From Burkholderiales bacterium (GTDB lineage: Bacteria > Pseudomonadota > Gammaproteobacteria > Burkholderiales > Burkholderiaceae_C): 64,000 nucleotides of DNA. Below the pieces are notes generated by a model. The model ran no database searches. It saw only the letters and a program-made list of their open reading frames with translations, and was not told where the DNA came from. This document shows positions 7,439 to 16,367 of the stretch, piece by piece. The stretch covers positions 1-64,000 of the forward strand of contig JACRAZ010000069.1 in the NCBI GenBank assembly GCA_016213205.1. Reading direction: 5' to 3'. Each line of letters opens with the position of its first letter. Within the stretch, counting starts at the first letter, position 1. The position numbers and the translations under genes were made by a program.

Positions 7439-10264
7439 ATGACCCCCCATGCCCCGACCCCCTGCACGCCCCGGCGCCTGCGAGTGGCCCCCACGGCCGT
7501 GATGCTCGCGGTGGCCAGCCTGGCCGACCCCGCGTTCGCGCAGGCGCAACCCGACGCGCAGCGCATCGAGATCACCGGCTCGATCATCCGCCGCAGCGTG
7601 TCCGACGAAACCGCGCTGCCGGTCACCACCGTCAAGGCCGAGGAGCTGGCGCTGCGTGGCCACACCGAGCTGAAGGACTTCATGCTCGAGCTGCCGCAGG
7701 CCAACTCGCTGGGCACCTTCGCCGGCACCGCCGGGCCGATCACCAGCCTGCGGGGCCTGGGGCCGATGCGCACGCTCACGCTGCTGAACGGCCGCCGCCT
7801 CGCCAAGGAGCCGCTGACCAACCAGTACGTCAGCGTGGCAGTGATCCCGCGCATGGCACTCGAGCGCACCGACATCCTGCGCGACGGGGCCTCCTCGGCC
7901 TACGGCTCGGACGCCATCGGCGGCGTGCAGGCCTACTACACGATGCGCACCTTCGAGGGCCTGAAGCTCAAGGCCGAGCTGCTGCAACCCGAGCGCTCGG
8001 GCGGGGGCGACGAGCAGACGCTGGGCCTGGCCTTCGGCCGCGGCAACCTCGGCAAGGATGGCTGGAACGCCTATGCCGCGCTGGAACTGCAGAAGCGCAC
8101 CGTGCTGCAGCGCCTGGAGCGGCCCGAGCTGATCGACGGCAGCGCGCTGAACTCGCTGGGCATCTCCACCAACCCGGCGCTCGGCGCCAATGCCACGCCC
8201 GGCAACTTCACCGATCCGACGCACCCCACCTCGTCGCAGCGCTCGGTGCGCCACAACCCGTATTACGCCAGCGGCTGCCTGGCCGGGCACTCCGAGCCCA
8301 GCACCTCGGGCGGCCAGCGCACCTGCTTCCTGGATGCCGACACCTACGGCGCCTTCAACAACGGCACCGAGAGCGTGTCGCTGTTCGCCAAGGGCACGCT
8401 GGCGCTGGGCAACCAGCACCGCCTGAGCCTGGAGTACAACCTCTCCAAGTACACCGTGCTGCAGTACAACGCGCCGGTGCCGGTCACGGTGCGGCTGAAC
8501 AGCACCCACCCCTACTACCCCGGCAAGGGCCTGGTGCCCGCGGTGGCGGGCGTCGACACCGGCAACCGGCCGATCGACGTGCTGTGGTCCATCGACGACC
8601 TGGGCCACCGGGTGCGCGAAGACCGCCACACCAACCAGCGCGTGGTGCTGGCGGCCGAAGGCAGCTTCGGCAAGTGGGATTACCGCGCCGGCCTGAACCA
8701 CGGCACCTCCGAGCGCGACACCGGCGCCGGCTCGGGCTGGGTGTCGGTCACCGGCCTGGCCACCGTGCAGGGCACGGCGCGCACGCTGTTCCTCGACCCC
8801 AAGCTCAACCCCTTCGGCCTGCAGAACGCCGAGGGCCTGGCGCTGCTGGCCTCGCGCTCGGTGGAAGGCCGCACCTTCCGCCTGCACAAGGCCAGCAACA
8901 CCAGCCTGGACACCACCGTCACCCGCGAACTGGCCGATCTGGCCGGCGGCCCGGTGACGCTGGCCCTGGGCGCCGAACTGCGGCGCGACGGCTGGCATGC
9001 GGTGGGCCTGGGCATCAACGACCCGGCCCCCTCGCTGAACGGGCTGGTCGACCTGATGGGCCAGGACGGGCAGGCCGTGGGCGCGAGCTCGCGCACCGAC
9101 AACAAGATCCACCGCGACATCTACTCGGCCTTCGCCGAGCTGGACGTGCCGCTGCGCAAGGACCTGACGCTCAACGCCTCGGTGCGCGCCGACCACTACG
9201 ACGACCTGAAGAAGACCACGGTCAACCCCAAGCTCAGCGCGCGCTGGCAGCCGATGCCGCAGCTGGTGATGCGCGGCTCGGTCAACACCGGCTTCCGCGC
9301 GCCCAGCATCCCGGAGATCTACACCAAGGAAACCGAGCTCACCTCGATCCCGACCTTCGACGACCCGACGCTGTGCCCCACGGTCAACGGCGTCAAGACG
9401 CCCAGGCCGGGTTATGCGTTCGCCGACGTGTGCAGCCTGACCAACCGGTTCCAGATCACCAAGGACCCCAGCACCAGCGGCGTCAAGCCTGAAAGCTCCA
9501 AGAGCTTCACGCTGGGCTTCGGCGTCGAGCCGATGAAGGGCCTGACGCTGACGGTGGACTACTGGAAGACCCAGATCGACGACGTGATCGGCACCCGCCC
9601 GATCGACTTCATCCTGGCCAACCCCAGCATCTACAGCAACATCATCCGGCGCAATCCCGATGGCACGCTGGCGATCAACGCGGTGTTCAACGCGCCCGGC
9701 AACGTGGGCTCCATCCGCGCCGCCGGCGTCGACGTGAGCCTGAAGTTCGTCAGCAGGCCCAGCGCGGCCGGCACCTTCAACGCCGGCCTCGACATCGCCT
9801 ACCTCACCCAGTGGGATGCGCGCTCCGAGGGCGTGAACGGCAACAACTGGATGACGGCGCTGGGCTACTACAACGACGTGGTGCCGGTGAACCCGAACGC
9901 GGGCCTGAGCAACGCCACGCGGGGCTTCAACAACCGCTGGCGCCACACGGCCTCGGTGGGCTGGAGCATGGGGCCCTGGAAGGCGCAGCTGTCGCAGCGC
10001 TACCAGAGCAAGTTCCGGGATCAGAACGCGGCCGCGCGCACCGGCGCCGGCACCGAAGGCCCGCGCAACGTCTCGGCCTACGAGCAGTACAACCTGGCGC
10101 TCGAGTACACCGGCATCAAGGGCCTGAAGCTGGGCTTGGCCGTCAACAACCTGTTCGACAAGCAGCCGCCGTTGACCAACCACACCGGCTACAACGGCTA
10201 CCTCACCAGCTCGGTGGATGTGCTGGGCCGCGCCTACAAGCTCTCGGCCGAGTACACCTTCTGA
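7439..10264 (+). CDS. TonB-dependent receptor (second)
   Basis: Outer-membrane receptor of 941 aa, of a different subfamily from its upstream neighbour. It has a signal peptide ending near AFAQAQ (about residue 36), a TonB box-like QRIEITGSIIRR, and a plug with SLRGLGPMRTLTLLNGRRL and RTDILRDGASSAYGSDAIGG. The barrel ends in AEYTF with the terminal Phe needed for outer-membrane insertion. A GGAGGAGA ribosome site lies about 7 nt upstream. It is followed after only 7 nt by the secreted lyase-esterase lipoprotein, so the three genes are probably co-translated: receptor, receptor, surface enzyme. The two receptors may take different fragment sizes or methyl/acetyl states; that is inference. Confidence 0.9.
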   Translation: MTPHAPTPCTPRRLRVAPTAVMLAVASLADPAFAQAQPDAQRIEITGSIIRRSVSDETALPVTTVKAEELALRGHTELKDFMLELPQANSLGTFAGTAGPITSLRGLGPMRTLTLLNGRRLAKEPLTNQYVSVAVIPRMALERTDILRDGASSAYGSDAIGGVQAYYTMRTFEGLKLKAELLQPERSGGGDEQTLGLAFGRGNLGKDGWNAYAALELQKRTVLQRLERPELIDGSALNSLGISTNPALGANATPGNFTDPTHPTSSQRSVRHNPYYASGCLAGHSEPSTSGGQRTCFLDADTYGAFNNGTESVSLFAKGTLALGNQHRLSLEYNLSKYTVLQYNAPVPVTVRLNSTHPYYPGKGLVPAVAGVDTGNRPIDVLWSIDDLGHRVREDRHTNQRVVLAAEGSFGKWDYRAGLNHGTSERDTGAGSGWVSVTGLATVQGTARTLFLDPKLNPFGLQNAEGLALLASRSVEGRTFRLHKASNTSLDTTVTRELADLAGGPVTLALGAELRRDGWHAVGLGINDPAPSLNGLVDLMGQDGQAVGASSRTDNKIHRDIYSAFAELDVPLRKDLTLNASVRADHYDDLKKTTVNPKLSARWQPMPQLVMRGSVNTGFRAPSIPEIYTKETELTSIPTFDDPTLCPTVNGVKTPRPGYAFADVCSLTNRFQITKDPSTSGVKPESSKSFTLGFGVEPMKGLTLTVDYWKTQIDDVIGTRPIDFILANPSIYSNIIRRNPDGTLAINAVFNAPGNVGSIRAAGVDVSLKFVSRPSAAGTFNAGLDIAYLTQWDARSEGVNGNNWMTALGYYNDVVPVNPNAGLSNATRGFNNRWRHTASVGWSMGPWKAQLSQRYQSKFRDQNAAARTGAGTEGPRNVSAYEQYNLALEYTGIKGLKLGLAVNNLFDKQPPLTNHTGYNGYLTSSVDVLGRAYKLSAEYTF

Positions 10265-10271
10265 TCCCGCG

Positions 10272-12422
10272 ATGCGCGCACTGATCCTGCCGCTGGCCGG
10301 CGCGGCAGCGCTGCTGGCCGCCTGCGGCACGCAGGCGCCACCGCCGGCACCGGGTGCCGTGGCGGCCACGACAGCGGCGCCCGCGGGCACCACGGTGCTG
10401 GCCTTCCCCGGCGCCGAGGGCGCGGGCCGGCATGCGCTGGGCGGCCGCGGCGGCCGGGTGCTGGTGGTCACGAACCTCGATGACTCGGGCCCCGGCTCGC
10501 TGCGTGCCGCGGTGGAGGCGCCGGGACCCCGCACCGTGGTGTTCGCCGTGTCCGGCACCATCGCGCTGAAGAAGGAACTGCGCATCCGCCACGGCCGCAT
10601 CACCATCGCCGGGCAGACGGCGCCGGGCGACGGCATCACGCTGCGCGACCACACGCTCACGATCGCGGCCGACGACGTGGTGGTGCGCTACATCCGCTCG
10701 CGCCTGGGCGACCGCCTGCGCGTGGACGAAGACGCGATCGGCGTGGTGGCGGGCCGGCGCATCGTGCTCGACCACGTGTCCGCCAGCTGGTCCACCGACG
10801 AGACGCTGTCGGTCAGCGCCCGCTTCGACACGCCGGAGCGCGCGTTCGACGATGTCACGGTGCAGTGGTCCGTGATCGCCGAATCGCTGAACCGCAGCGC
10901 CGGCAAGCCGCCGGGCACCCAGCACGGCTTCGGCACGCTGCTGCGCGCGGGCCGCGGCGCCAAGGTGAGCCTGCACCACAACCTGTGGGCGCACCATCTG
11001 GACCGCATGCCGCGGCCGGGCAACTGGCTCAAGCCCGAGGTGGACCCGGTGGGCGCGCTGTACGACTTCCGCAACAACGTGTTCTACAACTGGGGCCGCG
11101 AGCGCTCGGGCTACAACATGGACAACGCGGGCACGCGCTCGTCCTACAACTTCATCAACAACGCCTACATCGCGGGCCCCAGTTCCAAGGGCGGCCTGGT
11201 GTTCGAGGAAAGCAGCCCCGAGGCGCGTGGCTGGTTCGAAGGCAACACCATGAACGGCGTGCTGCCCGCCGACCCCTACAGCCTGGTGGTGGCGCACAAG
11301 GACCACCTGCCGCAGGGCCTGCCGGCCCACTATCGGCTGCCGCGGCCGCTGGCGATCGGCCCGGTGGGCACCGACACGGCCGAGGTGGCCTACGGCAAGG
11401 TGGTGGTCTGGGCCGGCGCCTCGCTCAAGCGCGACGGGGTGGACCAGCGCATCGTGGACGACGTGCGGCACCACACCGGCCGCATCATCGACAGCCAGGA
11501 CGATGTCGGCGGCTGGCCGCCACTGGCCAGCGCCCCGGCGCCGAAGGACAGCGATGGCGACGGCGTGCCCGACGACTGGGAGCGCCGCAGCGGCCTGGAC
11601 CCCAACAACCCTGCCGATGGCGCAATGGTGAACCCCAAGACCGGCTACACCCACCTGGAAGACTACCTGGCCAGCCTGGTGGCCCACATCGGGGGCCCGG
11701 CCGACCCGCGGCCCACACGCACGCTGGGCGCCTTTGCCACCGTGCACCCGGCGCTGCACCTGGTGGGCGATTCCACCATGGCCGACAAGCCGCTGAACCC
11801 GCCCAACCCCGAGCGCGGCTGGGGCCAGCTGCTGCGCGAGCTGATGCGCGAGCCGCAGCGCATCGTCAACCACGCGGCCAACGGCCGCAGCACGAAGCGC
11901 TTCGTCGACGAAGGCCGCTGGGCCCACCTGCTCACGCAGGTGCAGGCGGGCGACTGGGTCATCATCCAGTTCGGGCACAACGATGCCAAGGCCGATGATC
12001 CTGCACGTTATGCGCCGGCCAACGCTGCCTACCAGGACTACCTGCGCCTGTTCGTGCGCGAGCTGCGGGCCCGCGGCGTGCACCCGATGCTGGCCACGCC
12101 GTTGACACGGCGCAACTTCGACGCCGCCGGCCGCCTGGTGGACACCCATGCCGACTACCCCGGTGCGATGCGCGCGGTGGCCACCGAGCTGAACGTGCCG
12201 CTGCTGGACCTGCACCGCAGCAGCATGGCGCTGGTGCAGTCGCTCGGCCCCGAGGGCTCGAAGCCGCTGTACATGTGGATCGCGCCCGGCCAATACGTGC
12301 ACCTGCCGCAGGGGCTGCAGGACAACACCCACTTCACCGTGCCGGGCGCGCAGGCGATGGCCCGCCTTGCGGCCGAGGCGCTGCGCGCGCAGCAGCTCGT
12401 GCCCGCGGGCTGGCTCAAGTAG
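10272..12422 (+). CDS. lipoprotein fusion of PL1-like pectate lyase and SGNH acetylesterase
   Basis: 716-aa envelope enzyme with a lipoprotein signal (lipobox LLAACG; Cys near residue 18). Residues about 45-420 form a parallel beta-helix of the pectate-lyase type (FPGAEGAGRHALGGRGG, NLDDSGPGSLRAAVE, ITIAGQTAPGDGI, then NNVFYNWG-type turns). A short acidic DSDGDGVPDDWE segment, Ca-binding in style, leads into a C-terminal SGNH hydrolase like rhamnogalacturonan acetylesterases: GDS with Ser501, GHND, and the catalytic pair Asp684-x-x-His687. One protein may thus deacetylate and cleave pectin. No clear ribosome site is seen; the start lies 7 nt after the receptor stop, so coupling is likely. MRALILPL was chosen over an upstream ATG for its lipoprotein signal. 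Confidence 0.85.
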   Translation: MRALILPLAGAAALLAACGTQAPPPAPGAVAATTAAPAGTTVLAFPGAEGAGRHALGGRGGRVLVVTNLDDSGPGSLRAAVEAPGPRTVVFAVSGTIALKKELRIRHGRITIAGQTAPGDGITLRDHTLTIAADDVVVRYIRSRLGDRLRVDEDAIGVVAGRRIVLDHVSASWSTDETLSVSARFDTPERAFDDVTVQWSVIAESLNRSAGKPPGTQHGFGTLLRAGRGAKVSLHHNLWAHHLDRMPRPGNWLKPEVDPVGALYDFRNNVFYNWGRERSGYNMDNAGTRSSYNFINNAYIAGPSSKGGLVFEESSPEARGWFEGNTMNGVLPADPYSLVVAHKDHLPQGLPAHYRLPRPLAIGPVGTDTAEVAYGKVVVWAGASLKRDGVDQRIVDDVRHHTGRIIDSQDDVGGWPPLASAPAPKDSDGDGVPDDWERRSGLDPNNPADGAMVNPKTGYTHLEDYLASLVAHIGGPADPRPTRTLGAFATVHPALHLVGDSTMADKPLNPPNPERGWGQLLRELMREPQRIVNHAANGRSTKRFVDEGRWAHLLTQVQAGDWVIIQFGHNDAKADDPARYAPANAAYQDYLRLFVRELRARGVHPMLATPLTRRNFDAAGRLVDTHADYPGAMRAVATELNVPLLDLHRSSMALVQSLGPEGSKPLYMWIAPGQYVHLPQGLQDNTHFTVPGAQAMARLAAEALRAQQLVPAGWLK

Positions 12423-12498
12423 GGGCGGCGGTCGGGTGGCCGATGGCGGCATGCGGCCCGTGGCTGCCGACAACGCGGCCTCCACGGGCCGACACCCG

Positions 12499-13026
12499 TC
12501 AGCCTCCCACGCGCGTTGGCGTCGCAGGCGCCGCACGCCACAGCCGCCAGATCGTGAAGGCGTTGACGGTGGCCACCACCAGCTCCAGTGCGGTGCCGCC
12601 GATGGAGCCGACGATCAGGTTGTTGGCCACCCACAGCAGGGTGCCCAGCAGCATCAGCAGCCGCATGCGCAGGCCCTGCAGCAGGAACAGCGCCACCGTG
12701 CCGATGCATGACGCAGCGAGCGGCAGCAACGAAGCCCAGCCCTGGAACAACCAGGCGCCCAGCGCGATGTTCAGGCCCACGAAGCCCGCCGCCGCCCACG
12801 GTGACTGCGTGCGCAGCGCCACCACCGAACGCGCCAGCGACACCAGCGCGCTGGCCACCGCCGTGGCCTGGCCCAGCAGCGCGAAGTGCAGCACATAGGC
12901 CAGGCACTCCAGCGCCATGAAGACCTTGAAGCGCCGGTCGTCGCGCTGCAGAAAGCAGCCGACACCGAACACGAAGGCCAGGTAGCCCAGGCCTTGTGCA
13001 GGCGACAGCGGGTCCGGCAGCAGCAC
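12499..13026 (-). CDS. YgjV-like multi-spanning inner-membrane protein
   Basis: A 175-aa, very hydrophobic protein with five to six predicted membrane helices (for example GYLAFVFGVGCFLQ, LHFALLG, VGLNIALGAWLF, LLMLLGTLLWVANNLIVGS, VATVNAFTIWRLW). The pattern resembles the YgjV family of inner-membrane proteins of unknown function (about 180 aa). The start is a GTG and uncertain. It sits between the two lyase genes, on the same strand and 21 nt downstream of the second lyase, so it may be read through from the kdgK promoter. No link to pectin use can be drawn from its sequence. Confidence 0.7.
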   Translation of the reverse strand: MLLPDPLSPAQGLGYLAFVFGVGCFLQRDDRRFKVFMALECLAYVLHFALLGQATAVASALVSLARSVVALRTQSPWAAAGFVGLNIALGAWLFQGWASLLPLAASCIGTVALFLLQGLRMRLLMLLGTLLWVANNLIVGSIGGTALELVVATVNAFTIWRLWRAAPATPTRVGG

Positions 13027-13047
13027 CTGTGGCGCGGCGCCGTGCGC

Positions 13048-14439
13048 TCAGCGTGCCGCCGGGGCCGGCAGCGCCAGTGCCGCCCAGCCGGCCTTCGGCG
13101 CCATCGTCGCCAGGTCCCACTCGGCCTCGACAAAGGCGCGGCGCGTGGGTGCATGGCGCGGATAGCCCAGCGCGTTCTCGGTCTCGGAATCGATGATGCG
13201 GCCCCGGCCTGCGGCCATGTCGGCCAGCACACGGGCATCGAGTGCGTCGCGGTCCCAGGGCCGCGCGCCCACCACGGCAGGCAGGTCGGCCTCCAGGCGC
13301 TGCGCCGGGTACACCTGCAGGTCCGGCGGCAGCAGCGGGGCCTCGTCGGCCAGCACCCGGGCACCCGGGCGGCCGGCCTCGCGCACCTGGGGCACCGGCT
13401 TGCCGCCGGCGTCGAAGGCCAGGTTGTCGCGCAGGTGCAGCTGCAGCTCGGCATCGCCCAGCATCGTGAACAACGGCGTGTCCGCCGGCGTGTCCGGCCC
13501 GTGGCGCAGCACGTTGCCCACCAGGGCCAGCCGGCCCACCTGGTAGGGCTGGCCGCTCCATTCGTTGGCCAGCAGGTTGTAGTGCACCGCGCGCCGGCCG
13601 GGGTTGAAGATCAGGTTGTTGACCATCGCGCCCTGCGCGCCGCCCTTGAACAGCGCGTTGCGCTCGCGGTTGGAGACATACACGTTGCCGAACAGCAGGA
13701 TGCCGCTGGTGTTGTCGTGGATCAGCGAGCCCTTGGAGTGCTCGCCCTTCTCGTGCACCGAGTGGCTCAGGCTCTCGTAGATGAGGTTGTGGCTGTAGGT
13801 CACGTCGTGCGAGGTGGCGCGCCGCCAGTCGGCGGGCGTGGCGCCGTCGAATCGCGGGCCCGAGGCCGAGAGGTTCTCGTCGGTGGCCCACGAGAAGCTG
13901 CAGTGGTCGACGATCACGTTGTAGGCGCCGCCCACGGTGGACAGGCCGTCCTGGTCGCCACCGCCCTTCTTCGGGCGGCCGAACTCGCCGGGGCGGAAGC
14001 GCAGGTGCTGCACGATCACGTCGTGGGTGGCCACCATCAGCTCGGTCTTGATCACGCTGATGCCGGGGCTGGGCGCGGTCTGCCCGGCGATGGTGATGTA
14101 CGGGTGCTTCAGCCGGAGGTTGCGGCCGCCCATGTCGATGACGCCGCCCACCTCGAACACCACGATGCGCGGGCCCTCGGCCTCGAGTGCCTCGCGCAGC
14201 GAGCCGGGGCCTTCGGGCGCGAGCGTGGTCACGCGCAGGATGCGGCCGCCACGGCCCCCCTGCGTGCGGGCGGCCCAGCCGGCAATGTCGAAGCTGGCCG
14301 GGTTCAGACGCGCCAGGCGGGGCAGCGGGGCCGGCACCGGCGCGGTCTGGGCCTGCGTGGTGGCGCCCAGGCTCGCGCCCATGAGCGCCAGGGTGCCGCG
14401 CAGCAGCGTGCGTCGCGTGGGGCGGGAAGCGGGAATCAT
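13048..14439 (-). CDS. secreted pectate lyase, PL1-like (Tat signal)
   Basis: 463-aa secreted lyase. The N-terminus carries a twin-arginine signal (RRTLLRG at about 9-15, hydrophobic stretch, cut near TQAQT). The mature part is a right-handed parallel beta-helix with the same landmarks as the lyase half of the fusion at 10272: GGRGGRILRVTTL, GPGSLREALEAEGPR, ITIAGQTAPSPG and VDHCSFSWATDE. Such enzymes cleave polygalacturonate by beta-elimination, giving 4,5-unsaturated ends, the input for KdgF and KduI. The start overlaps the stop of kdgK by 4 nt, placing both in one operon. Family is firm; exact substrate (homogalacturonan or rhamnogalacturonan) cannot be read from sequence. Confidence 0.85.
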   Translation of the reverse strand: MIPASRPTRRTLLRGTLALMGASLGATTQAQTAPVPAPLPRLARLNPASFDIAGWAARTQGGRGGRILRVTTLAPEGPGSLREALEAEGPRIVVFEVGGVIDMGGRNLRLKHPYITIAGQTAPSPGISVIKTELMVATHDVIVQHLRFRPGEFGRPKKGGGDQDGLSTVGGAYNVIVDHCSFSWATDENLSASGPRFDGATPADWRRATSHDVTYSHNLIYESLSHSVHEKGEHSKGSLIHDNTSGILLFGNVYVSNRERNALFKGGAQGAMVNNLIFNPGRRAVHYNLLANEWSGQPYQVGRLALVGNVLRHGPDTPADTPLFTMLGDAELQLHLRDNLAFDAGGKPVPQVREAGRPGARVLADEAPLLPPDLQVYPAQRLEADLPAVVGARPWDRDALDARVLADMAAGRGRIIDSETENALGYPRHAPTRRAFVEAEWDLATMAPKAGWAALALPAPAAR

Positions 14440-15413
14440 GCGTGGGGTCTTCCGTTCGGGGCGGGGAGCAGCGGCTCGGCGGCCAGGTCGGCCATCGCGT
14501 CACGCGGGATCAGGGCCCCGGGGTGCTGGATCACCCGGGCGGCCAGCCGGTTGCCAAAGCGTGCGGCCTGCGCCACGTCGGTGCCGGCCAGGCGTCGGCT
14601 CAGGTAGCCGGCGGCAAACGAGTCTCCGGCCGCGGTGGTGTCCACCACTCGCGCCACCGGTTCGGTGGGCACCGCCTGCCAGGGCCCGCCGGGCGCCCGC
14701 ACCAGCGTGGGCGCGGCGCCGCGCTTGATCACGAGTTCGGGCACCGGCAGCGCCTGGGCCTCGGCCACCGCGGCCTCCAGGCTGGGCAGGCCGAACAGCG
14801 CCTGGTGGTCGTCGGCCGTCACCAGCGCCACGCTGGCCAGCACGTAGGCGGTGTCGAAGCAGCCGATGGCGATGCCGGTGTCCGGCCACAGCCGCGGCCG
14901 GTAGTTGTTGTCGAACACCACCATGGCGCCGCGGTCACGCAGGCGCAGCATCAGCGCGAACAGGCGCTCGCGGCCTTCGGGCGGCAGGATGGCCAGGCTG
15001 ATGCCGCTGAGGTACAGCGCGTCGATGGTGTCGGCCGCGGCCTCCAGCGGCGTGATCTCGGCGTCAAAGTAAGCGCGTGCTGCGCTGGCATCGCGCCAGT
15101 AGCTGAAGCTGCGCTCACCGCGTGCATCCACGTCGATCATGTAGAGCCCGGGCATGCGGCCGGGCAGGCGGCGCACCAGCCACAGGTCCAACCCCTCGCC
15201 GGCCCAGCGCTCGAGCAGGCCGGTGCTCAATGGGTCGTCACCCAGCGCGGTGGCATAGGCCACGTGCAGGCCCGCCGCCTGGCCGCAGCGGGCCAGGTAG
15301 ACGGCGGTGTTGAAGGTGTCGCCCCCGAAGCCCTGGCGCAGCAGGCCGAAGGCCTGGCCCTGCAGCTCCAGCATGCATTCGCCGAACAGGGCGACCCGCG
15401 CACCTGCTTTCAT
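14436..15413 (-). CDS. kdgK: 2-dehydro-3-deoxygluconokinase (KdgK), PfkB family
   Basis: Cytoplasmic PfkB-family kinase, 325 aa. It phosphorylates KDG to KDPG with ATP, the last step before KDPG aldolase. Visible are the N-terminal GGDTFNTAVYLAR sugar-binding region (30-42) and the second PfkB signature DTTAAGDSF (258-266) with catalytic Asp264. It heads a leftward operon with the Tat-exported pectate lyase (4-nt overlap) and is divergent from udh. KdgR-like sites lie in the 88-bp promoter gap. General PfkB kinases look alike, but with kduI and kduD nearby and no other KDG kinase candidate, the KdgK call is strong. The matching aldolase gene is not in the window. Confidence 0.9.
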   Translation of the reverse strand: MKAGARVALFGECMLELQGQAFGLLRQGFGGDTFNTAVYLARCGQAAGLHVAYATALGDDPLSTGLLERWAGEGLDLWLVRRLPGRMPGLYMIDVDARGERSFSYWRDASAARAYFDAEITPLEAAADTIDALYLSGISLAILPPEGRERLFALMLRLRDRGAMVVFDNNYRPRLWPDTGIAIGCFDTAYVLASVALVTADDHQALFGLPSLEAAVAEAQALPVPELVIKRGAAPTLVRAPGGPWQAVPTEPVARVVDTTAAGDSFAAGYLSRRLAGTDVAQAARFGNRLAARVIQHPGALIPRDAMADLAAEPLLPAPNGRPHA

Positions 15414-15432
15414 GGATTCCCCTATCCGATTT

Positions 15433-15467
15433 GGAACAGCGTTTCGATATTCTATGAAAGCTGTTGC
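15433..15467. promoter_or_regulatory. KdgR-like operator pair between kdgK and udh
   Basis: GGAACAGCGTTTC at 15433-15445 repeats the 13-bp motif found three times before kduI/kdgF. Ten bases further on, GAAAGCTGTTGC (15456-15467) is an imperfect copy in the opposite orientation, so the region reads AACAGC-G-TTTC, N10, GAAA-GCTGTT, an inverted repeat of half-sites. It sits in the divergent promoter of kdgK (leftward) and udh-TRAP-lactonase (rightward) and so could control both. Confidence 0.6.
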
Positions 15468-15501
15468 ATTTTGAACTCAGGGTCGATCCGGGGGTCTGCT
15501 G

Positions 15502-16347
15502 GTGCCGCTTTTGTCCCGCTTGCTGCTCACCGGCGCCGCCGGCACGCTGGGCCGCCAGTTGCGCCCTGCGCTGCTGCCTGTGTGCGCGCAGCTGCGCCTG
15601 TCCGACCGCACCCCCACGCTGGGCGATGGCGCCCCGCCACTGGCGCCGCAGGAAACCTACCAGCGCTGCGAACTGGGTGATGCCGCCGCGGTGCACGCAA
15701 TGCTCGAGGGCGTGCAGGCCGTGGCGCACTTCGGCGGCGCGGCACTGGAAGGGCCGCCCGGCCCCATCCTCGAGGCCAACGTGCACGGCCTGGTGCACCT
15801 GTACGAGGCCGCGCGGCGCCACGGCGTGCGCCGCATCGTGCTGGCCAGCTCCAACCACGTGACCGGCGGCTACCCGCAGGGCGAGCGCATCGATGCGCGG
15901 CAGCCGGCACGGCCCGATGGCTTCTACGGTGCCAGCAAGCTGTTCGGCGAGGGCCTGGCCAGCATGTACCACACGCGCCACGGCATCGAAAGCGTGTGCC
16001 TGCGCATCGGCACCGCCACACCCGAGCCGCCGGACCGGCGCGCGCTGGCCACCTGGATCAGCCCGCGCGACCTGGCCACGCTGGTGCTGGCCGCGCTGAC
16101 CGCGCCCGATGTGGGCTGCCTGGTGACCTACGGCGCCTCGGCCAACCCGGCCGGCTGGTGGGATTGCGCGGCCGACTGGGCGCGGCTGGGCTATAGCCCG
16201 CAGGACTCGGCCGAGGCCTGGCGCGACCGCATCGAGGGCATCACCCCGCCACCCGGCAGCCCGATGGCGCGGCTGCAGGGTGGCAGCTTCCTCGGCATCG
16301 GCCCGTTTGCGCTGCCCGGCACGCCGCCGGCCGACCCCCATTCCTGA
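15502..16347 (+). CDS. udh: uronate dehydrogenase (NAD-dependent)
   Basis: Extended SDR-fold enzyme of 281 aa that oxidises D-galacturonate (or glucuronate) to the aldaro-lactone with NAD+. Visible are the Rossmann motif TGAAGTLG (10-17), the substrate region ASSNHV (115-120) and the catalytic Tyr142-x-x-x-Lys146 (YGASK). The residues CLRIG and the tail with [13 protein letters not shown] are typical of bacterial uronate dehydrogenases. The start is a GTG with a weak ribosome site. It begins the rightward operon udh-dctPQM-lactonase: sugar-acid uptake, oxidation, lactone opening. It offers a route parallel to the KduI/KduD branch, for saturated galacturonate. Confidence 0.87.
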   Translation: MPLLSRLLLTGAAGTLGRQLRPALLPVCAQLRLSDRTPTLGDGAPPLAPQETYQRCELGDAAAVHAMLEGVQAVAHFGGAALEGPPGPILEANVHGLVHLYEAARRHGVRRIVLASSNHVTGGYPQGERIDARQPARPDGFYGASKLFGEGLASMYHTRHGIESVCLRIGTATPEPPDRRALATWISPRDLATLVLAALTAPDVGCLVTYGASANPAGWWDCAADWARLGYSPQDSAEAWRDRIEGITPPPGSPMARLQGGSFLGIGPFALPGTPPADPHS

Positions 16348-16367
16348 ACAACACCCACGGAGGACCC

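Noticed and set aside
7376..10660. Very long open frame (over 1000 codons) on the minus strand opposite the second TonB receptor
   Set aside because: Its translation is His/Arg/Val/Gly-rich low complexity typical of antisense reading in high-GC DNA, and the + strand encodes a complete receptor with signal peptide, plug and terminal Phe.
10203..12536. Minus-strand open frame opposite the lyase-esterase fusion
   Set aside because: Composition is antisense-like; the + strand has lipobox, beta-helix blocks and SGNH catalytic residues.
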